The notes beneath the pieces are model-generated. The model had not been told where the DNA came from and made no database searches. It saw only the letters and a program-made list of their open reading frames with translations. A program made the translations under genes and the position numbers. Of a stretch of 43,607 bases of DNA, positions 15,761 to 22,921 are shown in pieces. The stretch is from JAJZQD01 sp021847735 (lineage in GTDB: Bacteria > Bacillota > Thermincolia > Thermincolales > UBA2595). The stretch lies in assembly GCA_027324025.1 (NCBI GenBank), contig DAHVYW010000079.1:1-43607 (forward strand), read 5' to 3'. Numbering within the stretch: the stretch's first letter is position 1; the number at the start of each line of letters is the position of its first letter.

Positions 15761-16710
15761 CTATGGGTTTTCCCCGCCCACATATACATAACGCTCCAAA
15801 CTCCGGTCCCACGGACTCCACTGCTCACCGGAGTGTTTTTCTCTGAGGTCACAGAACTTCCACATATCTGCTTCAAGGGCATCGGCGTAATGCACCAGGC
15901 AGGCCTCAACAGTTTTGGGCCGTTTAGGGGACTGCCACTCATACCTGCCGTGATGGCTGACTATGATGTGCCGCAGGGCCAGCCGCAAATCTGCCGGGAA
16001 ATCGGGGACTTTACCGGCCAGCCTGTCCAGAATCCCCAGGCCCAGCATGATATGGCCCAGCAGCCTGCCTTCATCTGAGATGGCGATGTAGTGACTGACA
16101 TCATATTCCTCAATTTTGCCGATGTCGTGCAGTAATGCACCGGCGACCGCCAGTTCTCTGTTTACACCGGGATATAATTCAGCCACAGCCCCGGCTATTT
16201 TAGCTGTTTTCAGGCTGTGTTCCAGCAGGCCGCCGATATAGGCTTGGTGAATGACCTTGGCTGCCGGAGAGGGCTGAATCTTTGGAATAACTCTTTGTCC
16301 TGCATCAGGCTCCCCAAAAGCTGCTTGAGATAAGGGTTTGAAAAAGAAACTACGATGGCTGCCATTTCCTTTTGCATTGTTTCAATATTATGAGGGGTTA
16401 GGGGCAGGAAGTCTGCCGGAGATACGGCAGTCTTATCAACCGGCTCATAGGAATGAATATGGATTTCGAGAGAGTCCGCGAATTCGCAGACCTCTCCGGT
16501 GCATTTGATTACAGTCCCTGTAGGGATATCATGGATTCCCGGCTCATAATTCCACAACTTTGCATCAATTGAACCGGACTTATCACTGAGGGTCAAACTT
16601 AAATACTCGCCTGGCTTGTTCTTGAAGTTTTGCACTCTTTGGGATTGCACACAAAAGACGTCGTCTACGGTGTCACCGGCTTCCAGGCCGGAAATGAATT
16701 TTCGTTTCAT
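15761..16710 (-). pseudogene. YhaM-like 3'-5' exoribonuclease gene with one frameshift
   Basis: Two adjacent frames form one YhaM-type protein of about 316 residues. The first (16710-16210) holds the N-terminal OB fold (MKRKFISGLEAGDTVDDVF, SLTLSDKSGSIDAKLWN). The second (to 15761) holds the HD domain (ALLHDIGKIEEY and HIIVSHHGRYEW, the metal-binding histidines and aspartate). Near 16265-16275 the reading shifts by one base: downstream the natural reading is AAKVIHQAYIGGLLEHSLKT, which links to the second frame. B. subtilis YhaM is 314 residues, so little is missing. It is either a recent pseudogene or a sequencing error. It heads the second copy of the duplicated block; the other copy is badly deleted. 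Confidence 0.85.
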
Positions 16711-16736
16711 TAAATCACCCCATCCGTCTGTAAATA

Positions 16737-16798
16737 ATCTCCCTGAAACTGTTTTCAGGGAGATTATCGCATAGAGAAGTGACAGGTGGTTGTCAGAT
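16737..16798 (-). promoter_or_regulatory. Conserved upstream element, copy 3, with strong hairpin
   Basis: The element found at 12099-12138 and 14150-14190 recurs here before the YhaM-like start. In this copy it runs into a long near-perfect inverted repeat, GATAATCTCCCTGAAA/TTTCAGGGAGATTATT with a tiny loop. The hairpin could terminate McrC-side transcription or act as a regulatory structure in the YhaM leader. Confidence 0.5.
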
Positions 16799-16829
16799 AA
16801 GGAAGAAGCTTTTCTCTTAACAGCATTAT

Positions 16830-18299
16830 TTACGGAGTCTCTTTTATTGCTTCTAACAAAGATTGCGCCACTTGCTCAACCCCCGCCATCATTGGAACGG
16901 CAGTTAAGATTACGTCTATCCGTCTATTTTCATTAGACAATTGTGCATGATGATGTAACCGGGCCCGTTTTTTTAATGACATCCACGTTTCAACTTTACA
17001 GGGGTAAGCAAGACAAACTACAACCTTTTTTGTGGAGAATATAGTGGAATAAGCGAGAACCTGCAGAAGGTCGGCTCTGTGTTGTCTCCGCAATTCATCA
17101 TTTAGGTTTACCCAGTTATCTTTATTCATTTCCTCCCAATGCCCTTTATACTTTGCATCAATAATAATCGTTTCGTTTTCACGTTCAAGGACTAAATCAG
17201 GAAGCAAATATTTCTGTGAACCCATGTAAGGAGGGTTCCAAGCCAGAGAAGAAATAGTCTCTCTCTTCCGTCCCGTCCGCAAAGTCCCTCCAATTTTTTT
17301 GATCAAAGCTTCAATTACCGTCTCTAACCATGCTTCAAAAAAATTTTCCATGCACATTACCCATGGCAGCCCTTCAAAATCTCCAATCCCTGCAAGCCCG
17401 CGCTCATCATTTGTCCACTCCACTGCCTGTAAACCGTCACGAAAAACCTCCGTACGGAAGGATCCTTTGTACCAAGAGTTAATTGCTAAAGAAGTAGGTT
17501 TTTTGGGTGAATAATTATTCACTTTTTGTAAAAGAGACTGGCACAGACTAATTAGTTGCATGACGGCTGTTCCCGCAATTCTTTGTGTTTCTAAACTAGC
17601 CAGTTGTTTCTTAAGAGTAAAATGGATCGCAGACTTTAACTCTTGGTCATCACGTAAATCGGGATAGCGACAAGGAACATCAAGAAATCGAGTCGCAGGA
17701 ATTCTTGACATTGCATAGCATGACCAGTTAACAGTCCCTCGAGGTGCCTGCAAATCAGTTTCATTAAACTCAAATCGTCTTTCAAGGTGGTCAAGCATCG
17801 CTTTTATTCGAAAAAGGACAATTGTCGACAATACCCATGGAGGAACTTTTTTATCCGAACGGGGAAGCAATGGCAGTTTTAATGGAGTAGGAATTATCCG
17901 CCACCCCATTTCTCCAAGCATTGGTCCTATTCCATTCCACCCAAAACGCGGTTTAACAACGAGCCCATAATCAGGCTTTCCAGTGGTAGGAGACAGAAGC
18001 GGAACAGCCCCAATTTTTGTGCTCATCCTAAAAACCAAATCCGTGGAATTACCATCATAGTCCGAGTCCAAAAATACTCCAAAATCATTAAGGGCTCCCC
18101 GATTCTGCCTGATAAACTGGGTGGAAAGCCGTGCCGCCTGGGATTGTGGGTCACGCGGAATGTTTCCCTTTACAAGAAAGGTAGCAGGTAATCGAAGAGT
18201 AGATGAATCTAGCGCCTCAAAACAGGGGGATTCTAAGGGTTTATAACGCAAAAGCGGCGCCCTAGTAAACTGTCGACGTCGAGAACCTACTCGTTTCAT
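16830..18299 (-). CDS. mcrC: McrC-like restriction nuclease subunit
   Basis: The 489-residue protein is the nuclease partner of the adjacent McrB-like GTPase. The C-terminal half has a PD-(D/E)xK nuclease core: LLPDLVLERENETIIIDAKY supplies the PD and the D-A-K of the active site, and HRADLLQVLAYSTIFSTKK follows as in McrC relatives. The N-terminal half corresponds to the DUF2357/McrC-like region that contacts McrB, though no clear motif is readable. Its ATG overlaps the McrB stop (ATGA), so the two are translationally coupled. Such pairs cut DNA with modified bases in a GTP-dependent way and restrict phages or plasmids. Confidence 0.82.
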   Translation of the reverse strand: MKRVGSRRRQFTRAPLLRYKPLESPCFEALDSSTLRLPATFLVKGNIPRDPQSQAARLSTQFIRQNRGALNDFGVFLDSDYDGNSTDLVFRMSTKIGAVPLLSPTTGKPDYGLVVKPRFGWNGIGPMLGEMGWRIIPTPLKLPLLPRSDKKVPPWVLSTIVLFRIKAMLDHLERRFEFNETDLQAPRGTVNWSCYAMSRIPATRFLDVPCRYPDLRDDQELKSAIHFTLKKQLASLETQRIAGTAVMQLISLCQSLLQKVNNYSPKKPTSLAINSWYKGSFRTEVFRDGLQAVEWTNDERGLAGIGDFEGLPWVMCMENFFEAWLETVIEALIKKIGGTLRTGRKRETISSLAWNPPYMGSQKYLLPDLVLERENETIIIDAKYKGHWEEMNKDNWVNLNDELRRQHRADLLQVLAYSTIFSTKKVVVCLAYPCKVETWMSLKKRARLHHHAQLSNENRRIDVILTAVPMMAGVEQVAQSLLEAIKETP

Positions 18300-19768
18300 C
18301 CTTGAATACCCTCAATCCACTGGAGATAAGCTCGGATATTGTTCGCAAAACTTGCCACATATCCTTGTTCTAGATATTCTTCTAGAAGAGGTGCAAGATT
18401 GACAGCAAGATTTCGTGCCGCCTTAGTGTCGTCCTTTTCAAGAAAATAAGAATGCCCAGGCACAAGAGCCAAAGCATCTTCTCCTGCATGTTCAACGAAA
18501 ATAGATATTAATCGGATATAGGCTTCCTGCATTAATGGTCCACTCTTACTTTGAACAACACTCATTTGTGGCCATAGTTTTACAAAAGCAAAACGGCGGC
18601 GAACCGCTACATCGACTATAGCGATACTGCGGTCGGCACTGTTCATTGTCCCGAGTATATGTAAATTTTCCGGCAAACTGAATTTTTTATAAAATGGCGC
18701 ACCAAAATCAAATGACAGGTCTATTTCCCGCTTGTGCTCAACGTTAGATTCTAAAAGAAATATAGCTTCACCCAGAACTTTTGACAAATCTGCCCTATTA
18801 ATTTCATCGATATGAATTAAAAATTGCTTTGTAGTATTTTGAATTGCTAATTCAGTCGCTTGCATCAAAAAACCTTTTTTCGGGGCAAACCCCAAACCAA
18901 GTGCATCCTTTGTCTGAACAGGTGCTAGTCCGCCTACGAAATTTTCATAAGTGGTATTGGGGTGAAACTGAATAGAGAACCCATTATTTTTGTATACCTT
19001 TTCCAAAATTCGTAATGCCATTCGGGTCTTTCCTGTTCCGGGCGGGCCCTGTAAAATAACAAATCGACGTTCTCTAAGAAGAGATTCAAGTTCATCTTCG
19101 GTTACATCCGGCATCAAGTAACTAAAATATTGAGCCCTAACCTGCTCTGCTCCTTCAGATGATGATTTAAGAGGATATTGTCCTCGCTCCTCAAACATTA
19201 AATCTAGAAATGCAACCAAAGCGTCGGTAGTTGCATTCTTATCACTGTTAGGAGCATAAAAACCGTATATTTCTTTTCCATAACGGTTAAGAACTGTGCT
19301 GTAATCTGAGAAACTTGCCTTGATGTTTTCTGGTACATTTAAATCAGTGCGAACTGGGTCTTCTTTAGCCCAGGCAACCATTTTACCTTTACCGTATTTT
19401 CTATTTAACCACTGACAAATTGCTGCAACTTTGCGCGCGTGACCAGGACGCCCCAAAACTTCCTCATCCGGACTTAGACCCTGAGTCCCAGTAACCATAC
19501 CTATAAGGCAAGGAGCATTCGGGACTGGAAATATAACAAAACTCATGCCACCATATGCACCGGAATCAGGATTGGAAGGATGTATATAAGCGCTGAAGGG
19601 AACGCCGGAATCACCCCGAAATTCCGGTGCTCGAAGTGTAACTTCCTTTTTTGCTCTTTCAGAGTATCTCCCCCCATCAGAACCAAATAATTCATAAAAA
19701 GCATCTTGATTTTTCGTGGACCAATTTTCAGTCCGGTTTTGATGAACAATATCAATTAATTTATTCAT
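18296..19768 (-). CDS. mcrB: McrB-like AAA+ GTPase restriction subunit
   Basis: The 490-residue protein has an AAA+ domain from about residue 230: Walker A LQGPPGTGKTRMAL, Walker B FLIHIDEINRADLSKVLGE, and the McrB-type signature LGTMNSADRSIAIVDVAVRR carrying the NxxD GTP-specificity motif and arginine finger region. The N-terminal 220 residues would be the DNA-recognition part; they contain GAYGGMSFVIFPVPNAP and GMVTGTQGLSPDEEVLG, a pattern that recalls but does not clearly match the MrcB_N/DUF3578 reader. The start has AAGGAAG upstream and follows a WYL gene fragment. Together with mcrC it forms a type IV restriction system. Confidence 0.85.
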   Translation of the reverse strand: MNKLIDIVHQNRTENWSTKNQDAFYELFGSDGGRYSERAKKEVTLRAPEFRGDSGVPFSAYIHPSNPDSGAYGGMSFVIFPVPNAPCLIGMVTGTQGLSPDEEVLGRPGHARKVAAICQWLNRKYGKGKMVAWAKEDPVRTDLNVPENIKASFSDYSTVLNRYGKEIYGFYAPNSDKNATTDALVAFLDLMFEERGQYPLKSSSEGAEQVRAQYFSYLMPDVTEDELESLLRERRFVILQGPPGTGKTRMALRILEKVYKNNGFSIQFHPNTTYENFVGGLAPVQTKDALGLGFAPKKGFLMQATELAIQNTTKQFLIHIDEINRADLSKVLGEAIFLLESNVEHKREIDLSFDFGAPFYKKFSLPENLHILGTMNSADRSIAIVDVAVRRRFAFVKLWPQMSVVQSKSGPLMQEAYIRLISIFVEHAGEDALALVPGHSYFLEKDDTKAARNLAVNLAPLLEEYLEQGYVASFANNIRAYLQWIEGIQG

Positions 19769-19803
19769 TTATAACTTCCTTCCGAATTTTTATTCTTGAA
19801 TAC

Positions 19804-19960
19804 CTACACATACTTCCCCACAGCCGCCTCAATCCGCTCCCTCATCTGCCGCCGCAAATCTTCCGGCTCCAGCACCTCCATAAACTCACCCCACTGCAGC
19901 ACCCAGGCCATGAACTCATACATGCCCGAGGTATTGTACGATACCACCACCGACCCACCG
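19804..19960 (-). pseudogene. 3' fragment of a WYL regulator gene
   Basis: About 51 codons match the extreme end of the intact WYL gene at 20960-21955 (GSVVVSYNTSGMYEFMAW and RIEAAVGKYV). The match stops abruptly near 19960, a few bases before the stop of the next open frame. This duplicate end marks a recombination or insertion junction between the McrBC genes and the McrA-type domain gene. Confidence 0.85.
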
Positions 19961-19967
19961 TCTCAAA

Positions 19968-20333
19968 TTATTCATTTTGATTTTCTGTACCATCAATAAT
20001 ATCTCTCGCTTTTTTCCTTAAATCAGTCTGATTATCCGCAAATTCTTTCCAAATAATTTCTTCCAACTTTCCTCCCCGCTGAAGTCCAACGCCATTGTAG
20101 CTAGGGTCAAACCGAAGAAAATTGCATAATTTCATGTATACGCCATTTGGATTTCGAAATCTTATTTTATCAGGTCTGTCTTTATAAATCGGCAAAGAAT
20201 TAAGAATTTGACTTAACTTCGTAACCTCCGGGTGGGAAGAATTGATGTGACGTGGATTTATTCTAAAGTATAAATCCAACGCAAGTATCAACTCATCCCT
20301 ATCCCACTTTGGGTTGCGCTTTGCATTATCCAA
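19968..20333 (-). CDS. Stand-alone N-terminal domain of McrA-type HNH restriction endonuclease, probably truncated
   Basis: The 121-residue protein (RNPKWDRDELILALDLYFR, then SQILNSLPIYKD, RNPNGVYMKLCNFLRFDP and GGKLEEIIWKEF) matches the N-terminal DNA-recognition module seen in front of HNH nucleases related to McrA. No HNH motif follows: the frame ends at 19968, right at the junction with a WYL gene fragment. So the nuclease half has most likely been lost by recombination. A free-standing modified-DNA reader working with McrBC is possible but less likely. Confidence 0.65.
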   Translation of the reverse strand: MDNAKRNPKWDRDELILALDLYFRINPRHINSSHPEVTKLSQILNSLPIYKDRPDKIRFRNPNGVYMKLCNFLRFDPSYNGVGLQRGGKLEEIIWKEFADNQTDLRKKARDIIDGTENQNE

Positions 20334-20464
20334 ACCGACTCCCCCTTTGCCGTAGTGACACTTTTACTTTGTTGACCCAAATCCTACCACCCAAAACTGA
20401 CACCACTTTGTCACATTACACCACATTTTCTATCCCTAAACGAACTCCGTCTTCCTTCGCACCC

Positions 20465-20506
20465 CAAACATATGTTCTTGCTTTCCTGCCCAACTTTTGG
20501 TATAAT
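20465..20506 (+). promoter_or_regulatory. LexA-box promoter of coiled-coil gene C
   Basis: CAAACATATGTTCT (20465-20478) keeps the SOS-box core, overlaps a -35 TTGCTT (20478-20483), with 17-bp spacing to a perfect -10 TATAAT (20501-20506). The layout is the same as at 13325 and 15273. Confidence 0.8.
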
Positions 20507-20575
20507 ATAGATGTCTCACATGACACACCGTTCATCCGGCAGGCACACAATTAATCCAGGCGTGGGGGTACAATC

Positions 20576-20908
20576 ATGGATAATGAACAGTTCCAGGAAT
20601 TTGTGGTAAAACACCTGATGAAGCTGACAGAAGACATGTCGTCTACGAAAAGCAGTGTATCATCCCTTGATGGCAGAGTGTCATCGATAGAAGGCAAAAT
20701 GTCGTCGATAGAAGGCAAAATGTCGTCGATGGAAGGCAAAATGTCATTAATGGAGAATGACATATCATCTCTCAAAAGTACAGTTTTGCGCATTGAAACC
20801 CGGATGGAAAATGAGATTATCGATAAAATAAAAGTGCTGTTTGATGGGCACCTGCAGCATGAACACCGGTTAAACCGGCTCGAGAGAAATCATAATATCA
20901 ATTTATAA
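20576..20908 (+). CDS. Small SOS-regulated coiled-coil protein C
   Basis: This 110-residue paralogue has the FQEFVVKHLMKLTEDMSS N-terminus, six to seven heptads of the form SSIEGKM, and the shared C-terminus (VLRIETRMENEIIDKIKVLF, HEHRLNRLE). It is charged, soluble and predicted to be an extended coiled coil. The ATG follows GGGGGT. Unlike copies A and B it is convergent with a WYL regulator, not a YhaM-like gene, so the coiled-coil gene and its promoter are the mobile or conserved unit. Damage induction is predicted by the LexA box; function unknown. Confidence 0.8.
   Translation: MDNEQFQEFVVKHLMKLTEDMSSTKSSVSSLDGRVSSIEGKMSSIEGKMSSMEGKMSLMENDISSLKSTVLRIETRMENEIIDKIKVLFDGHLQHEHRLNRLERNHNINL
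20681..20743 (+). repeat. 21-bp tandem repeat encoding heptads
   Basis: Three tandem 21-bp units (TCRTCGATRGAAGGCAAAATG) encode SSIEGKM/SSMEGKM within coiled-coil gene C. Genes A and B have their own 21-bp units in the same place but with different sequence and number, so the length of the coiled coil changes by whole heptads. Confidence 0.85.
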
Positions 20909-20922
20909 TCACTGAATTTCAC

Positions 20923-20946
20923 CCGGCAGTAACATGCCGGTTTTTT
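20923..20946 (+). terminator. Terminator of coiled-coil gene C
   Basis: CCGGCA/TGCCGG arms followed by TTTTTT on the plus strand, between the convergent coiled-coil and WYL genes. Confidence 0.75.
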
Positions 20947-20959
20947 ATTTCCCTGTCCC

Positions 20960-21955
20960 TCACACATACTTCCCCAGCGCCGCCTCAATCCGCTCCCTCA
21001 CCTGCCACCGCAAATCCTCCGGCTCCAGCACTTCCACAAACTCACCCCACTGCAGCGCCCAGGCCATGAACTCAAACATGCCCGAGGTGTTGTATGACAC
21101 CACCACAGACCCGTCGGCCGGCTCCCGCTCCACCTTCTGGCTGGGGTGATACGAAATCAGCCTGAATCTATACGCCAGTTCAGGCGCCACTTTTATCACC
21201 ACACGCCTTGTTTCATCACTGGAGAAAATCCCCCAGCTGTCCCCTATGTACGCCTTGATGGAGAAATCGTCCGGAAACTTGAATTTTTCGCTGAGGACAT
21301 ATACCTGATCAATCAGGTCAATCCTAAAGGTCCGCCTCTCCTGGGATTTCCGGCAGTAGCCCACCAGGTACCACACATTATGCTTGCTGGCCAGGCCGTA
21401 GGGTTCGACATCCCGCTTGCTCATCTCACCGCGCGTTGGGGTGAAATACCGCATGCTGACAACACAGTTGTCTTTTATGGCATTCATCAGCTTCAGGATG
21501 ACCTCACCTGATTTCTGCTCATCCAGCAGCTGTTCCTCTACTATGTGCACCTTGCCCTGCAGGTCCTCCAATTCCTCCTGGCGGCACCCGTACCTGTTCT
21601 TGAACAGGGCTGAGATGAGGGTGTCTTTGATGTCATTAATCCCCACCGCCAGGGGGGACCCTTTTTGTTTCAGGATGCTTAAAAATATGATGGCTGCCGC
21701 CTCCGGGCTGATCTTCAGGGAAAACGAACTGTCCAGCCTGTACCGGCCGCTCTGTTTACTCCCCCGCTCCGGCCTAATGACAGTAACCCCCAGTGACATG
21801 GCCAGGGTATCCAGGTCCCGGTATACCTGCCTGGACGTAACTCCCAGCCGCTCCGCCATTTCCTTTAAGGTCGCGCCGCCGCCGGGTGTCTTTAGGGCCA
21901 GGAAATTCTGCAGGTCAGCCAGGCGCACAGACCGGGTAAGTTTTTTATCACTCAC
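20960..21955 (-). CDS. WYL-domain transcriptional regulator
   Basis: The protein of about 331 residues has an N-terminal winged helix-turn-helix (GATLKEMAERLGVTSRQVYR), a central WYL domain (VSMRYFTPTRGEMSKRDVEP, NVWYLVGYCRKSQERRTFRI) and a C-terminal WCX extension (MFEFMAWALQWGEFVEVL). WYL regulators bind nucleic acid or nucleotide ligands and often control defence and damage-response genes. The longest frame starts at 21997, but the GTG at 21955 follows GGGGGGTGG at good spacing and is preferred. The leader carries a structured element and terminator. A duplicate of its 3' end lies at 19804-19960. Confidence 0.88.
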   Translation of the reverse strand: MSDKKLTRSVRLADLQNFLALKTPGGGATLKEMAERLGVTSRQVYRDLDTLAMSLGVTVIRPERGSKQSGRYRLDSSFSLKISPEAAAIIFLSILKQKGSPLAVGINDIKDTLISALFKNRYGCRQEELEDLQGKVHIVEEQLLDEQKSGEVILKLMNAIKDNCVVSMRYFTPTRGEMSKRDVEPYGLASKHNVWYLVGYCRKSQERRTFRIDLIDQVYVLSEKFKFPDDFSIKAYIGDSWGIFSSDETRRVVIKVAPELAYRFRLISYHPSQKVEREPADGSVVVSYNTSGMFEFMAWALQWGEFVEVLEPEDLRWQVRERIEAALGKYV

Positions 21956-21998
21956 GTTAAACCACCCCCCAGTTCCCTTTAGGTTGGCAGATAGCACA

Positions 21999-22028
21999 TA
22001 AAAAGCCCGTCCCCCAAAGGAACAGGCT
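21999..22028 (-). terminator. Leader terminator before the WYL gene
   Basis: On the minus strand AGCCTGTTCC, a TTTG loop and GGGGACGGGCT form a stem followed by TTTTT. It lies inside the leader of the WYL gene, after a structured region and before the start codon, which is the arrangement of transcription attenuation. Confidence 0.7.
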
Positions 22029-22059
22029 ATATGCCAATACTGCGACTATGCTGGAACCT

Positions 22060-22133
22060 GGCAATCTCCCGGCCCTTTTTTAGAGGTTGTGGACTCATGG
22101 CTTTACCCCCCCTCACATATCGCAAGGTTTGCC
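22060..22133 (-). promoter_or_regulatory. Riboswitch-like structured leader, possibly c-di-GMP-I type
   Basis: The minus-strand RNA starts GGCAAACC, forms a CCTTGC-GATAT-GTGAGG hairpin, contains GUAAAGCCA, and closes with CCGGGAGATTGCC so that GGCAA pairs with TTGCC. The GGCAAACC...AAAGCC...CCGGG...TTGCC order resembles the c-di-GMP-I (GEMM) aptamer, with the GATA-type loop in the place of its GAAA tetraloop. The second GEMM stem is not clear. It is followed by an intrinsic terminator and then the WYL gene. Identity of the ligand is uncertain. Confidence 0.4.
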
Positions 22134-22306
22134 AACATTTAAGCCATTTTCCAAAAAGTGATAATTAATATTACTCTGTTCTTCGCCAAATCTCCTTTAT
22201 TTTTAGTAGTTGCTGTAGGTTATCGTCGATAGATTATAGTAATGTGAGCTATAAAGTACTTTTATTAAGACACGAGGCACGAATTGCTTTACAGCATTTT
22301 TCCCTC
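22134..22306. other. Intergenic stretch, no gene seen
   Basis: A/T-rich sequence with no supported open frame. It probably contains the promoter of the WYL transcript on the minus strand. Confidence 0.4.
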
Positions 22307-22412
22307 ACATTGGCCTTTTCCACCTGCGAAGCCGTTGCTGCTTCAGCGGCTTTACGGATTCGGCGTGCCCCTTGCGGGTAAAATGTGGAAAAGATATACT
22401 TTCCTGAAGTAT
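22307..22412. repeat. Two-hairpin repeat, long form
   Basis: Shares TTGGCCTTTTCCAC and TGTGGAAAAGATATACTTTC with 10853-10904, but the first loop is expanded by about 57 bases that contain their own hairpin (AAGCCG...CGGCTT). An ATACTT/AAGTAT stem follows. It may be a miniature mobile element with a variable loop, and lies just before a strong terminator. Confidence 0.6.
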
Positions 22413-22442
22413 AAAAAAAAAACGGTTATTTTCAACCGTTTC
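22412..22442 (-). terminator. Strong terminator after the small hypothetical gene
   Basis: On the minus strand AAACGGTT-GAAAAT-AACCGTTT is followed by a run of eight or more T. It ends the transcript that carries the CobW-like and 93-residue genes. Confidence 0.85.
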
Positions 22443-22574
22443 GACCAATACTTAACCAGGTCAACCGACAAGCAGGTAATGTCCGGGATAATATGTATCC
22501 CGCTTTGGCCCCGCTAAACGCACTTTCTCATATTTTAGTACTGTTAATGTACAGAGGCCAAGCAATAGCCCGTT

Positions 22575-22856
22575 TCAGGCTCCGTTCCGGTGCAGGCTGC
22601 GAAGCCGGTTTATGTTCATGTGGTTCAGCTTCTTTAACAGCATTGCGCATTCTATCCTGCTCAACCCGAGCAAATCTTCGGTTTTTAACTCTTTATCCTC
22701 CAGCCCGCCTGTTCGGATTAACAGGTGCCGCAGGCTGATCAGTTGTTTGAGAAGAGGAGGCACATATACACCGTACAGCTCTTTTTGTATATTATGGATA
22801 TCTTCAATGGACTGCTTTACGGCAGGGTCGAGAAAATCATACAGCATCTTTTTCAC
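22575..22856 (-). CDS. Hypothetical small helical protein
   Basis: The 93-residue protein starts with GTG at 22856 behind a perfect AGGAGG site, eight bases away, which makes expression likely. It is soluble and rich in Leu, Lys and Glu (YVPPLLKQLISLRHLLIR, TEDLLGLSRIECAMLLKKL). I recognise no family. It follows the CobW-like gene by 66 bases in the same direction and is closed by a strong terminator, so the two are probably one transcript. Confidence 0.6.
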   Translation of the reverse strand: MKKMLYDFLDPAVKQSIEDIHNIQKELYGVYVPPLLKQLISLRHLLIRTGGLEDKELKTEDLLGLSRIECAMLLKKLNHMNINRLRSLHRNGA

Positions 22857-22921
22857 GGCTTCTAACCTCCTTTCGCTGTCACTTCATTTACGTCTGAGCT
22901 CTCCGTACACCTGAACAACTC

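Noticed and set aside
15761..16710. Two separate genes, an OB-fold protein and an HD protein
   Set aside because: Together they give exactly one YhaM-length protein and the missing link reads naturally after a one-base shift.
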